The notes under the pieces: generated by a model
What the model was told of the DNA's origin: nothing
What the model saw: only the letters and a program-made list of their open reading frames with translations
The model's database searches: none
Made by a program: the position numbers and the translations under genes
Part shown: in pieces, positions 24,127-35,497 of the stretch
How the letters are laid out: the number at the start of each line of letters is the position of its first letter
Position numbering within the stretch: position 1 is the first letter of the stretch
NCBI GenBank assembly: GCA_021292105.1
Contig: CM037874.1
Location: forward strand, 59,932,539-59,996,538
DNA from: Anadara kagoshimensis
Lineage: Eukaryota; Mollusca; Bivalvia; Arcoida; Arcidae
Direction: 5' to 3'
Length of the DNA stretch: 64,000 bases

Positions 24127-24808
24127 ATCAAAAAACAAACATACTAATCCATGTCCGAATCACAATCCAGAAGCAAAGTAAAAACTTTGGAACTGACAAG
24201 TTAGGTTAGATACGTGAACTTCCACCAGGGAAGTGAGGCCGGGTGCTCCGGTGCTACACCCGCCACGTGTGTAATCAAAACTGTGTGAAAGGAACATGGA
24301 ACTATGGGACGTCAAATATATCCAGGGCAATCCTGGACACAGAGACATCAAACTTATCAACAATACTGTGATGACGGCCATAAGACTTCTTGAGGTCCTT
24401 GATAAGCCTAGGCTTGCAGTATCCCTGAGACAACAATTTATTAGCAAGCAGCCTACTTCGTTATACAAATTCCACGTAGTGGGAACAAGCTCTACCATAG
24501 CGTATTAATTGGGAAACAAATACACCATAAGAACGAGAAGCAGGTATATTGCTGCATAAAAAAGGAAAGTTGACAATAGAAAAATTGAAGTCATCACGTT
24601 TGTCATAAAGTTTCAAATGTAGCCTTTCGTGTGCGTCATAATTCAGGTATTAGTCTAAATATGAAGCAGAACTTGAGGAATCAGTCGTGTCTATTATTTC
24701 AAGCTTACTAGGATAGATGACATTTACATAGTCTCCAAATTTAGAATTGTTAAGAGACAGAACGTCATCTATATATCTGTATGTTGAGTTGAATGATTTG
24801 ACGATAGA
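24127..24808 (-). pseudogene. RT retroelement fragment, 5'-truncated at the YIDD region
   Basis: The minus strand encodes, from its upstream end, the STYRYIDDVLS codons, NPKFGDYV, DTTDSSSS, LKLYDKRDD, NFPFL, LIRYGRACSHY and KLLSQGY...RHHS, then the tail. Frameshifts separate the pieces. It is the second-longest copy in the window. Confidence 0.78.
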
Positions 24809-25075
24809 ATAAAGTATGTTCTAAGATGTCATGTCAATAAAGATATCTCTGGTAACGGAAAATTGTTATTATATGTAAATGAAAACTGGGATTCAAAGCA
24901 AACGTGGCTATTTCCATACATTTGACTGCATATTTATTGCGATTTCATAATGATGACAGGACTGCCCGTTAACAAAACCGATATTAAAATGTAAGTATTT
25001 AATTTAGTTTTCACTGACTTAAAGATTTTTCACGAGCATACCTGCCATCATGGTAAAAAATTGAAAAACGCTTAA
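24809..25075. repeat. Dispersed repeat X, copy 1
   Basis: It matches the reverse complement of 28547-28815 through landmarks AGATATCTCTGGTAACG, GACTGCCCGTTAACAAAACC and AAAAATTGAAAAACGC. It abuts the RT fragment at 24808. Confidence 0.7.
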
Positions 25076-26002
25076 AATTAAACCATTGTCCTTGTCCGTC
25101 ATTCATATATTATAGTGTATATAAAACATCCGTAAGCTTCGGTAACTATGATTCAAAATTTTATTCTTTTCATTTTTATCAGAATTTCATTATTATACAT
25201 GTACTATATAGACTTTATGATCAATGACAATGTCAGCTTGTGTGAAATTTTTTTTAAGTACAAAAATTAATCTATGTTTGATATCTAAATAATTTTTCCT
25301 ATTAAATACTTTTTAATACTAACAATCCTGATATTTTCAATCTAAATTATATTATTGATACCTACTACGTATTCAAATATAAGTTGTTTTAAATTATCTG
25401 ATTGTTTCAAATCAAATGCAATGAAACCTGCATTATTTGATTTTTAATTGCATGTTGCACATCTTGCTGATTAATTAGTCACTTATTCACGTAGTTTTAA
25501 AGCTTTGTTAAAGATTCAGTATCTATGTTTCAGATGCGAGCTACCTGTCACAGATAAAAATAATCTTCTGAGTATTGATTAAGAACCCATTATACTTGTA
25601 TACTGAATGTTATCTGAATCCATGTGTCAAGGGAGAGGTATGACTTCAATCCTCCGAATAGTAATCATCATGATTTCTTTTTATTATTCAATTAAAATCT
25701 TCTCGAAATGAATGATATTTACTATACATATTCATTTCTTAAATTACATTTTTCTGTAAAAATGCATAATCAGCATTTGTAGCCGCGACTATATAGTACT
25801 TGCATGGTTACAAAATATTTCTTTTTTCAAAACTGATTTCATTTTTGGCTCAATTACGGGGTTACAAAGGTAACTTGGATACATAGAGTTACATTGAGTT
25901 ACAGATAATTTTTTTAAATTTTCAAAAAGCTGCCAAGTTACATGGTTACAATGGTAATATACAAGAAAGTCGGAATTTTTCAATTTATCAAATCCGACTT
26001 CT

Positions 26003-26048
<46 letters not shown>

Positions 26049-27590
26049 ATTATTTATTTATTTATTTAATGTTTTGCTCGTTTACGGGGTTACATAAATA
26101 GTATCTGAGTATGTAACCGATTTAACCTTTGTAACCGGTCACAATATCAGAAACGTTTTAGAAACACTCTCTTGCATACATTTGATCTATATGTCCCCAG
26201 CCCGTATAATTTACCTAGTTATGATTATTATGATAAAAAAACGCCTTCAAACCGCTCTAACTGTCTTATTTGGTCGTCAATTTTGATGCGGTTTTCGATA
26301 TTGTGTTATTTAAATAGTATTTAACATATATATGATATAAACATTTTTCGTTACAGGTAGTCTTTAAAAATAGAATCTATAAACTTCCACAAGGATTAAA
26401 TAAGATAACGTTATTTTATTTCTAATACTCGATAAACCATTTAGTGGCGTTTATATATATATAAAGTCGTATCTATTTGTCTATGGTCCTAATATTAATT
26501 TAGTGAATATGAGAATTTTGTTTATGCGTCGATTGTCATTGACTGGATGATTTATTTTTACAAAAAAATCCTGTCGTGAGTAAATAGTTAATTGAAACGA
26601 TTTATTTCGTGATTTTAATTACTGTTTTGCTTGTTTAGCTGATATTCTTTATTAAGAGAATTCCCTCGTCACTGATTCCTTTGCAGATTCAAAGTGTATT
26701 CATCATCAGTATCGGTAGTGATTACGTGAGTTACCGATGTTCATTAATTATATCCATATTTATTTTACATTGCCCTCTATATGCATTATTTAGGGTGAAA
26801 TATATAAAACCATATTACAGTGAATAAAGTTATGATGAAGTAATAATAATACTACATGACTGATATAAAATAATACATTCAGACACAGGCAAGAATTCAT
26901 GTCAATCAGATTTGCATTCATGTCACTCAAGATTTACGCCAAACAGACTATTCTTGTATAGTATAACAATATAATTGTATTATTAATCGCTTAACATTTA
27001 AGGTAGTAAAATTGTTACATCTATATTGAATTTCACTCTAACAAATAATAGATGATACCGATATTCGATTGACAGGAAATTCATGTCATTCCAGTTACCT
27101 CCCCTTTGACCCGTCTGACGTGTTTTTAACTTCACAGTTCATTAATTCTGTTTTAAAATTTGTTAAAATGTCAAAATTGATTAGAAACACAATCGTTTTA
27201 CATCGATAATACTTAATTTAATGTGACAATATAGGAAATCGTATAAAACAATTCATGTATTTATGTTTCCATGTCAATCCATTCATGACATTAGGCAGTC
27301 CCAGGCTACTGTTATATAAAATAGTGTTTTCTGTCGCTTAATCGGTGATTATAGTTGGGTTTAAATCCGTAATAAAGAGAGGCTGTAACATGAATAAATA
27401 CTTGTAAAGATTTTAAATCGAAAATGAATTATTTTTGGCGATTTACCGATAGCCCGGCAGCATTTTCAATTCGTTTATACAGATTACAACCAAACCTACA
27501 ACCATGACACTCTTTTGTTACATATACCAGTATACCAGAGACGGTCGCTTTAATACGAGACTTTCATTTTGCTTTGTCTTGTTATATACA
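25076..27590. other. No gene seen; microsatellite and GTTAC-rich patch
   Basis: AT-rich. A (CT)n run at 26008-26046 is followed by (TTTA)n. On both sides, 25805-25960 and 26085-26150, GGTTAC/GTAAC phrases recur (TACGGGGTTACAAAGGTAAC and GTTTACGGGGTTACATAAAT). No coding signal was seen. Confidence 0.45.
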
Positions 27591-27598
27591 TGTACTAC

Positions 27599-28102
27599 TG
27601 TGCATAAAGGCTATTTTGAACATGGAATATTGTAAAAGAATCGCTTGGACAAATTAACAGTGCATATTTATTCATTATTCAGAGACCTAACTAAAAAATA
27701 TATTTTTGTACATGCTGCATGTTTTGGCTTAAGTCTGTATATAAAAAAACATCACATTTGTGACAGAAAATATGTATTCCAGCTATCTATTTGGGCCCCA
27801 AATTACAAATGAATGTACCTTTTTACCTGCGTAATTGAATAAAAACAATTCACACCTGGACGACCTATATATAACCAATGAGGTACCTAATAGGAGTATT
27901 TATACTTAACCATTTAGATTTTATTGAAAAAGTCGCAAAAGTTATGGTATCTACACACTCACATAGATTGATTTAAAAGAAAATATATTTTTTTCAATTA
28001 GGTCTCTATTTCTGTGTTGAAATATAATTAAAATGTTAACAAAAAAATAGAAATAAAAATTTATTCGCAATATATGCATGTTCAAAATAGCCTTTATGCA
28101 CA
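27599..28102. mobile_element. Palindromic MITE-like element
   Basis: The terminal arms 27599-27624 and 28077-28102 are perfect 26-bp inverted repeats (TGTGCATAAAGGCTATTTTG...). Complementarity continues inward in blocks (AGAGACCTAACT at 27681-27692 against AATTAGGTCTCT at 27998-28009). No coding potential. Confidence 0.7.
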
Positions 28103-28200
28103 ATAACAATAGTATATCAATGTCAATGCTTATACAACTTCCTAAGACATTAATATAACACTTTTGACGAAAAAAGGTATTATTACTTATTCATTTTACA

Positions 28201-28326
28201 ACGAAGCATCCGGCCTAACTTCCCTGGTGGAAGTTCACGTGTCTAACCTAACTTGTCAGTTCCAAAGTCTTTACTTTGCTTCTGGATTGTGATTCGGACA
28301 TGGATTAGTATGTTTGTTTTTGATTA
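28201..28326 (+). pseudogene. Short RT retroelement 3' tail
   Basis: CATCCGGCCTAACTTCCCTG through GATTCGGACATGGATTAGTA to GTTTGTTTTTGATTA. It is intact at the 3' end and truncated after about 125 bp. Confidence 0.7.
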
Positions 28327-28399
28327 AATATATTTTAGATAATATTTCTTAAAGATACAAAATTAAGGAAAAATCTAAAAACAAAATCCCGTGCAATGT

Positions 28400-28481
28400 T
28401 TGGCATTCGAACCCACACATAAAAAGAATAACATTTTGTGATAACTTCGCAGTCCAATGCGCTACTACTGAGCTACCGAAA
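28400..28481 (-). other. tRNA-like promoter remnant
   Basis: The minus strand reads CGGTAGCTCAGTAGTAGCGC (A-box-like) and, about 45 bases later, GGGTTCGAATGCC (B-box-like). The gap between anticodon-like and T-arm parts is too long for a normal tRNA. It is more likely a SINE head or pseudo-tRNA. Confidence 0.4.
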
Positions 28482-28546
28482 CTTACGAGCGTTGTGTATA
28501 CGCTAGAATATGCGAGTGACTGACAAATTACTGGTTCAATTTTTCA

Positions 28547-28815
28547 GCGTTTTTCAATTTTTTACCATAATATCGGCATGCCCGTGAATAATCTTTAAGT
28601 CAGTGAAAACTAAATTAAATACTTACATTTCAATATCGGTTTTGTTAACGGGCAGTCCTGTCATCATTATGAAATCGCAATAAATATGCAGTCAAATGTA
28701 TAGAAATAGCCATTTCATTTTTGCTTTGAATCGCAGTTTTTATGTACATATAGTCATACTTTTTCGTTACCAGAGATATCTTTATCGACATAACACTTTA
28801 GAACATACTTTTTAT
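28547..28815. repeat. Dispersed repeat X, copy 2 (inverted)
   Basis: Reverse complement of 24809-25075, with clear similarity along its whole length. Confidence 0.7.
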
Positions 28816-28924
28816 ATAGATAAAAAGTAATTTTAACCAATATTTTATTAATGTGAATTTTGACATGCATGAAATTTTCCTATGGTTCATTTTCTTATAT
28901 TTTCTGTGGACATCCTTTGTGAAA

Positions 28925-29270
28925 ATTATTGTTTATCATTCAATGCGGTGATAAAATATATCCAAACTTTACAAAATATATTATTTTGACTTGAAATCAA
29001 ACTTTAAAACCCTTCAAAATGCCACACTATAGGTCATGTGTCTTTCCTCTGCAGCTTAACACTATGTACGTCATCAATTAGGTCGCCTGAAAGTTAAATG
29101 CGGTGTTGGAAATTACCGAGTATTAGCAGTTCGTCCAGGTAGGGTTGTAGTGTTTTACAGGTAACTGTAAGGTATGGGAAACGGTCAGACACACCAATAT
29201 TGACAATTTTACCCATATGGATGTAAAATGCAAAATTGATAAATTTCGTGACTGGTGACCTTTAAATAAA
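28925..29270 (-). repeat. Dispersed repeat Y, minus copy
   Basis: It matches the reverse complement of 44625-45190. Landmarks are GCAGCTTAACACTATGTACG, AATTACCGAGTATTAGCA and the end GACTGGTGACCTTTAAA. Confidence 0.7.
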
Positions 29271-29714
29271 TTCTACATAATGAAAAAAAGATTTACCATT
29301 AAACCTCAATAATTTTGATTTTGAGACGAAAATAATTTTATCTTGACGTCACTGTAAACGTTTTCGAGCGCCGTTTTGTACAAAGATTTTAAAAAACGCA
29401 AAGTCATACGGTGAACGACTGAAGTTATCAATCAATTAACCAAGTTTTCTAAACAAAGTTCATTGTAGGCGACCAGTAAGCATTAAAACATTGAATTAAG
29501 TCTTTAGTCTTTAAGTTTTATAATCAATAGTTAATCAATATTTATTCTTGGATTTATGTTTAATAATTTACCGATAATGCAAAATTAAAACATGTTAGGT
29601 AATAATTGTATTGTATTGTATTGTGTTCTTGATTTGCATTGGCAAATTCCAATTTAGGTATTTCCGTATCTATGCATATTGGTATTTGGAATTGTTTTAT
29701 TTTTTGTGTTTCAG
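29271..29714. other. Upstream flank of the gene, no clear signal
   Basis: AT-rich. No TATA plus donor pair could be supported. It is probably intronic or promoter DNA upstream of the acceptor at 29714. Confidence 0.35.
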
Positions 29715-29751
29715 AGGTATTTCATTTGTCTACATATCTATCAGGACAGCG
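29715..29751 (+). promoter_or_regulatory. Probable 5' UTR after a splice acceptor; start context
   Basis: TTTTTTGTGTTTCAG ends at 29714 and looks like a 3' splice site. It implies an upstream non-coding first exon, which I could not locate. The first in-frame ATG afterwards, at 29752, has G at +4. Confidence 0.45.
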
Positions 29752-32233
29752 ATGGAATCAATGTCAGACAATTTTGTTCCAGAGGATGATAAATCTTCAT
29801 ATGCCCTTGAAGAGGATAATTGTTTCTCTTGTTCGTTTGATGACAAGAAATATCCAGCCACTACATATTGCCTACAGTGTGAAGAATTTTTATGTAAAAC
29901 ATGCACGGAAAAACACAAAATTCGCAAAGCTTTCAAAGATCATGAACCAATAGGAATAGAGAAATATAAAAAGACGGTGGATAGTAATGCCTACGTCTGT
30001 ACAGTGTGTGAAGATGAAGGTGTCAGTAAAATAGCTGAATCGACATGCAAAATATGTGAAGAAGACCTTTGTAAAACGTGCTCAGATGAACACAGAAGAA
30101 GAAAAGCCACAAAAACCCATACATTATTCCCAATTTCGGACAAAATAAAACGGGACTTAGAACTTAGTCAAATTATCTGTACAAACTGTAAGGAAGATGG
30201 TAGCGAAATCAAAGCTGAGTTTTACTGTGCAGAATGCGAAGAAAACCTTTGTGAATCTTGCAAGAAGAAACATGAAGTAAGGAAAGCAACAAAAAACCAT
30301 AGTATAACAAGTATAAGAGAATTGGCAAATGAAAAACTGAATATCCAGTTCACATGCGACTTATGTTACGAAGAACAAGAAGTGAGACCAGCAGAACATT
30401 TTTGTGATGAATGTGTGGAGTACATGTGCACAGATTGCAGCAAAAAACATCAGACTCGTAAGGCAACAAAATCCCATGAAATAAAAAAATGCTGTCCAAA
30501 TGAAAAATATGTGTGTGTTCAATGCCAAAACGCGGGAGCAAATATTTCAGCATTTTATTGCAGCCATTGTTTTTATCATTTTTGCCAAGCATGCGCTAGA
30601 ACACATAATTCAACGCGGGAAATAGAATCACACACAATGGTTATAACACAAACTTTCCTTGAGACGACAAAAGAAACAAAACAATGTACAATATGCAGAG
30701 CCGAAAACGAAGATCAAGCTGCTGTTTCATTTTGTAAGGACTGTTGTGGAAACTTTTGCGAGTTATGTGAAAAGAAACATGACTCAAAAGTAAAAGACCA
30801 TATAGTAGAAAGATTTGAACTGGATAAATATTATCCCTTGAAAGAACACACACAACAGATACTATGTGACACGTGCCAAAATCAAAATATAGCTGTAATA
30901 TGCTGTAAAGTATGCGAAGAAAATCTATGTAAACCATGCCAATATATACATCAAACACAAAAAGCAACACGCGGACATGAATTTGTTCATCTTGCAGAGA
31001 AACCTATCACACAAGATCTGAATCGCAAGTATTGCAGCCGTTGTTCTGGTAAAATTCCTGCTAGTGAGTATTGTAATACATGTAATCAGTACTTATGTCA
31101 ACATTGTACTAAAGATCACAGACGTAGTGGATCATTGAAATATCACAATCTACTCCAGATAGAATGTACCAAAGACACAGAGATTGAAAACATTGATCCT
31201 TTACAAAAAGAGATTGCATATGGAGATTTCCCAACGATGCTTGCCCCTACTGTACAGGACGCTACTACAAACACCATCACCATTTGCTGGAAAGAGCCAT
31301 CTGCTTCGCATTTACTTCTTGAATGTTTTGAAGTGCGATTCCGTAAAGCAATTATCCAGGGGCAATGGAATACAGAGATTTTGCAAACAATAGAAAACAA
31401 ATGTACAATAAACAATCTATCACCCGGCACTTCTTACGAGTTTCAAGTCCGTGCTAAATATGATATTGAAGGAGAGAAAGTGTATGGTCCTTACAGTGAT
31501 TCAAGCTCTCACATTCTTACAAAACAAATTGCATTAGGTAAACCAAAGGCTGTAGAATCATTGGGTGACAAAATAACAATTGAATGGGATATTCCTGCCG
31601 GTGATAAAACTGTATTAAACTATGAGATAAGGTATAGAAAAATCGGAGACACTAAATGGAAAGTTGATGTTACTGATGATCCAGTTCAAAAGGCAACAAT
31701 TGGCTGTTTACAAGGCAATACAAAATACGAATTCAAAGTTCGTGCTGTTTTTGAGACCGAAGAAGGTCCATATGGCCCCGTGAGTGACCAGATTACAACC
31801 AAAACATCTGATCCGGGAAAACCAAATTGTATAATTAAAGCAACAGACAGTATCACATTAAGTTGGAAAAGACCAGAAAGCGGTAAGCTTTCAATTAAAC
31901 ATTATGATATAAGGTATAGAATGGCTGGAGATGATAAGTGGACCGTGACATCAACAATGAATGACAACAACGAAACCTATAATGTGACTGGCTTAAAGGG
32001 AAGCAGTAAATATGAATTTCAAATAAGAGCAGTTTATGAAGATTTTGAGGGCCCATACGGAACAACCAGTGACCATATCGAAACAGAAACTACCCTGGCA
32101 AGAAAGATAAAGCACATTGCAACAATCAAACCTGGTACTTTAAATGATGGACAGCCTGAAATATACTCAGTACCAATTACTCTTGACCAAGACAGTGTAA
32201 ACCCGAAAGCCAAGTTCCGAAGATGCATATTTG
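29752..32233 (+). CDS. Exon 1 of multi-B-box / FN3 / GTPase-like protein
   Basis: This exon encodes residues 1-827 plus one base of codon 828. Eight B-box-like zinc fingers of about 40 residues follow one another at roughly 24-64, 83-123, 143-183, 202-242, 255-294, 312-350, 372-409 and 428-465. Each has the pattern CxxC...CxxC-x4-CxxC-x3-H...H. Three fibronectin type III domains follow at about 497-590, 598-685 and 691-778, each with a Trp strand (ICWKEP, IEWDIP, LSWKRP) and a YEF(Q/K)(V/I)RA strand. There is no RING and no obvious TRIM coiled coil. The ATG at 29752 (context GCGATGG) was chosen because the open frame upstream to 29611 crosses a good splice acceptor (GTGTTTCAG ending 29714). 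The real exon therefore probably starts at 29715 with a short 5' UTR. The donor is G|GTAATT after 32233 (phase 1). B-boxes and FN3 domains usually mediate protein contacts; an innate-immune or scaffold role is only an inference. Confidence 0.85.
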
Positions 32234-32660
32234 GTAATTATATTAGGATATAATTTCACACATTTTAAATATATCTGATTTATAAATTATACATGTGAAC
32301 CTCTACCAGGTAAGTGAAACCGGATGCTTCGAAAGGGTAAGCACGTGCTGTCTTGCATCCGCAATGAGTGAAATTAAAGTTGAGAAAGAAAAAAAAACAA
32401 GTTGGTGCTAGTTTGTTTAGAAGTAAAAGCAAAATGTGGAATACGGGTAGGGCTGAACGCTAATTCACTTCAAACATCTTAAGTCTAGCTTAAGTTGCAA
32501 AATAATTGGGATTATTTACATGAACCATGTGTTTCTTATGTTAGGACCCGAAGCCTAAATTTATAAAAAAAATTAAATCGATCTTCCCCTAATGATCCTA
32601 TATTCTAAACAAGCTACAATCTATCCACAATTTTACCATAATATTTTGTTTTATTTTCAG
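32234..32660 (+). other. Intron 1 with a decayed retroelement-tail fragment
   Basis: This is a 427-bp GT-AG intron. Reading past the donor meets a stop at 32251 (TAA). Positions about 32290-32400 resemble the minus-strand tail of the window's retroelement family (CTACCAGGTAAGTGA...GGATGCTTCG), but heavily diverged. Confidence 0.75.
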
Positions 32661-32842
32661 GTGAAGAATCCAGAAGTTGCGGAACCGAAAAAACAATTAT
32701 GGTAGTTGGAGCAACAGGATCGGGAAAAAGTACACTTATAGATGGAATGATAAATTATATTTTCGATGTGAGCTGGGAAGATGAATTTAGGTACAGTTTA
32801 ATAGACCTAACAAAAGAAGAAAAAGACAAATCCGGAAATCAG
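32661..32842 (+). CDS. Exon 2: P-loop (G1) half of the GTPase-like domain
   Basis: This 182-bp exon encodes residues 828-888 and is too short to stand out as an ORF. The acceptor is TTATTTTCAG ending 32660. The donor is CAG|GTAAGG after 32842, close to the metazoan consensus. Joined to exon 1 in phase 1, it reads through a Walker A / G1 motif, GATGSGKST (residues 844-852), which follows a hydrophobic strand (TIMVV), as in P-loop GTPases. It ends in phase 0 after the Gln of KSGNQ. The next part of the domain lies 24.9 kb downstream. Confidence is high because the splice sites, the phase and the motif all agree. Confidence 0.9.
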
Positions 32843-33014
32843 GTAAGGTACTTTTAAAGTTGAAATGAACGTTTGTAAATTTAAAAGCTATATACGACCA
32901 AACACTATAGTATTTTGACGGTCACAAACAACTGGTTTCCAAAAAACAACTTAAGTATATGTACATGTTATTTGAAGCTGTTTATGAAGTTTACTGTGAT
33001 AATTTCTTATTACG

Positions 33015-33585
33015 ACAAGGCAAGCTGCTTATAAATTGTTGACGCAGAAAATGGGATTTTTTTAAGGTTAGTCTAATCAAGGCCCTCATTTTTAATGGTC
33101 GTCATTACAATACTTTCATCAAATGAAACACAAACAAATTAGTCCATGTTCAAATCACAATTAAAAAGCAAAGTAAAACAACTAAAAACTGACAATTTAG
33201 TAAAACATCAAGAAAGTAAGTCCGGGTGGTCCGAATGGGTAAGTAACTAGCTAGCTACACCCGCTACGTGTAAAATCAAAATTGAAAATGATAGGAACAT
33301 GGAACTATGGGATGTCAAGATACTTCTCTCTATCAACAATATTGTAATTACTTCTAAAAGTTTTAATAAGCATAGGCTTGTATTAACCCCGAGTAACCAA
33401 TTTGTAAGCAGCTTGTTTCGCTGTTTAAAATGTCGCCTTTGAAAGTAAGTTGTATCCAAAGTTATCTTGGATGTATGTGTTCTATCCATTTTATATTTTA
33501 TATTTTGGTTCTACATTTGGCTGGTGGAGCTAACTAGACAGGAGGTACTCCCCCTTCCGAAGCACCCGGTCTTACTTCTCGTGTT
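33015..33585. pseudogene. Cluster of decayed RT fragments in both orientations
   Basis: 33015-33115 is + (AGCTGCTTATAAATTGTTGAC...GGTCGTCATTACAATAC). 33120-33440 is - (tail to AACATGGAACTATGGGATG and GCATAGGCTTGT). 33515-33585 is + (GGTGGAGCTAACTAGACAGG). The opposed pieces suggest nested insertions or inversion. Confidence 0.6.
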
Positions 33586-33685
33586 TTACTTCTTTTGTCA
33601 CCTTTGTGAAAATGCGATTTTAACATTGATCAGTATAGAAAACGGAAAACGGATTCCGCCTTACATCACCTATTTAGAAAATTAG

Positions 33686-34025
33686 GAGTTGAGAGTAATG
33701 GTGTTTAACGTCCCAGTCAAGAATATTTCACTTATATCGAGACGTCGCCAGCTATAGGCGAAGGTGCAGAAATTTTGCCTGTGCCTTGCACTGATGGCAT
33801 TATATAGCAGGGTTCTTTAGCGTGCCAAGCCCACCGTGACACGGGACCTCGTTTATTTTAAGTTCCCATCCGAAAGAACCGTGACTTTCATTTCGTAATG
33901 CCGAGTGCTTGGCTAAAGAACTGTCACTACCCACTTTCAAGTCTTGGGTCAGACTCGGCCGGGGTTCGAACCCACGACCTCCCACTTACGGGGCGAGCAC
34001 TCTACCAATTGAGCTACCGCAGTGG
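33686..34025 (-). mobile_element. tRNA-derived SINE with target-site duplications
   Basis: The minus strand starts with a tRNA-like head: GCGGTAGCTCAATTGGTAGA (A box) and, about 30 bases later, GGGTTCGAACCCC (B box). The body runs through GACAGTTCTTTAGCC and AATTTCTGCACCTTCGCC to the end GACGTTAAACACCATTACTC. The 11-bp direct repeat TAGAAAATTAG flanks it at 33675-33685 and 34026-34036. Both promoter boxes look intact. Three body-only copies lie in units 1-3. Transcription would be by RNA polymerase III and mobilisation by a LINE in trans (known for the class). Confidence 0.85.
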
Positions 34026-34332
34026 TAGAAAATTAGAAGGTTGTTACATTGATGAGTCGACATTTGCTTTATAACCCAGTCGATCTATAGTGGAATTACT
34101 AGTATCAGAAGTAACTAATTGAGATTGCATATATTCTTGAGCAGATCACAATTGACCGATAAAATGATCCCATTATATTACTTTTATAGGGTTAATTGTA
34201 TTTGATCAGGTCAAGTATGGAAAATTGATATTATCTTATATCAAAAGCTTAAGAAGTTTTATAACATAATTGTCTGAATACAATAATTAATTGATACTAT
34301 TATTACCAATATTTAATTGAGAAGAAATAAAA

Positions 34333-34845
34333 AAGAAACATACCAAGCCATGTCCAAATCACATTTCCTAAACAAAGTTAAAACTGTAGAGCTGGCAAAT
34401 TAAGTAAAACACATGATGCCAGATGCTCAGGGAGGGCAAGCATTCCCTGCTTGGCTAGCTACAGCCACATATGTAATCAACATTAAGAGCGATAAAACAT
34501 GGATCTATAGAGGGCAATTTGGGATACAAAGACATTATACTTGCCCTGATCAACCTAGGCTGGCATGCAATATCCTTGTGTCAATAATTTATTTGTAAGA
34601 TGGTTGCTTCGTTGTAAAAGGTTCCTACAGCAGGAACAAGCTCTGTCAGAGAGCATCAAATTCAGTCTTTCATGGGCGTCATAATTGATGTATAAGTCTA
34701 AATATGAAGCAGAGCTTAAAAAATCAGTCGAATATTTTTTTCAAGCTCACTAGAAATCATATAGTCTCCAAATTAAGAATTATAAATTGTTTAAACGTCA
34801 TCTGTAAAATGTATATGTGGAGTTGAATGATTTGGCGAATCTGGA
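34333..34845 (-). pseudogene. Decayed RT retroelement fragment
   Basis: From the tail (AAGAAACATACCAAGCCATG) through GGCTAGCTACAGCCAC, GATCAACCTAGGCTGGCATG and ATGAAGCAGAGCTTAAAAAATC to GTGGAGTTGAATGATTTGGC. The layout is as in 24127-24808 but much more diverged, so it is older. Confidence 0.65.
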
Positions 34846-34904
34846 ACAAAGACTATTTTAAAACTACTTAATATATTTAACTTTTAATTGTTTTGGTGAA
34901 CAAT

Positions 34905-35400
34905 TGGAAATATTTACGGACCAATTTCGACAAAATCGGCAGAAACACCAAGGTATACTCCCTCACGAAAAGTATTTCCTTAGCTTAACTTGGTTTAATA
35001 TAATTGGTCCTTTGGATTCCGAAACTGCCGTCTGGAGATATAAAATAAACACTGGTAAAACATATTATTCAAATCACTAAGCCGGTATCTCTGCTGATCC
35101 ATGTTTTCCCGAGGATATCACAAACTAAGTCAGCAATACTTTCGTAGTATCATAAAATATACTATTGATTAAATTTGCTGTTAATTAAAGTCTGAAAATC
35201 CTCAAAACCCGAGGTATGCTCCCTCAGGCAAAATATTCCCTTAGATACATTTGGTGAAATATATTTTGGTCTTTTGGATATTTTTTCAACCCCCTTGAAA
35301 ACATTTATGTTTCACAATTTGGATCCAAGCACTACTAATAAGGAATTGTGTTCCCAACTGGTCGTCTGGTGCTGTAAAATTAACATTGGTATAATATGTA
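34905..35400 (+). repeat. Dispersed repeat D, two diverged copies
   Basis: Two ~300-bp copies share AAGGTATACTCCCTCA, CTTTGGATTCCGAAACTGCCG, TCTCTGCTGATCC and GAGGATATCACAAACT with 49925-50645. The second ends GTATAATATGTAATCAAA just before the 30-bp array. Confidence 0.65.
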
Positions 35401-35497
35401 ATCAAAGTACTGAAAGTACTGAAATTCGAAAGCCACAATATGACAATACCGTTAACCAAATTGTAAAATATGCACATTATACACTATGTGACAAATA

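Noticed and set aside
28400-28481. Functional tRNA gene
   Set aside because: A- and B-box-like words are too far apart and the arms do not pair into a cloverleaf.
29611-29751. Upstream 47-codon extension of the B-box ORF
   Set aside because: It crosses a strong splice acceptor (ends 29714) and reads hydrophobic, low-complexity residues. The ATG at 29752 fits better.
30350-31430. Antisense frames within exon 1
   Set aside because: Shadows of the B-box/FN3 coding strand, Cys-rich only by complement.
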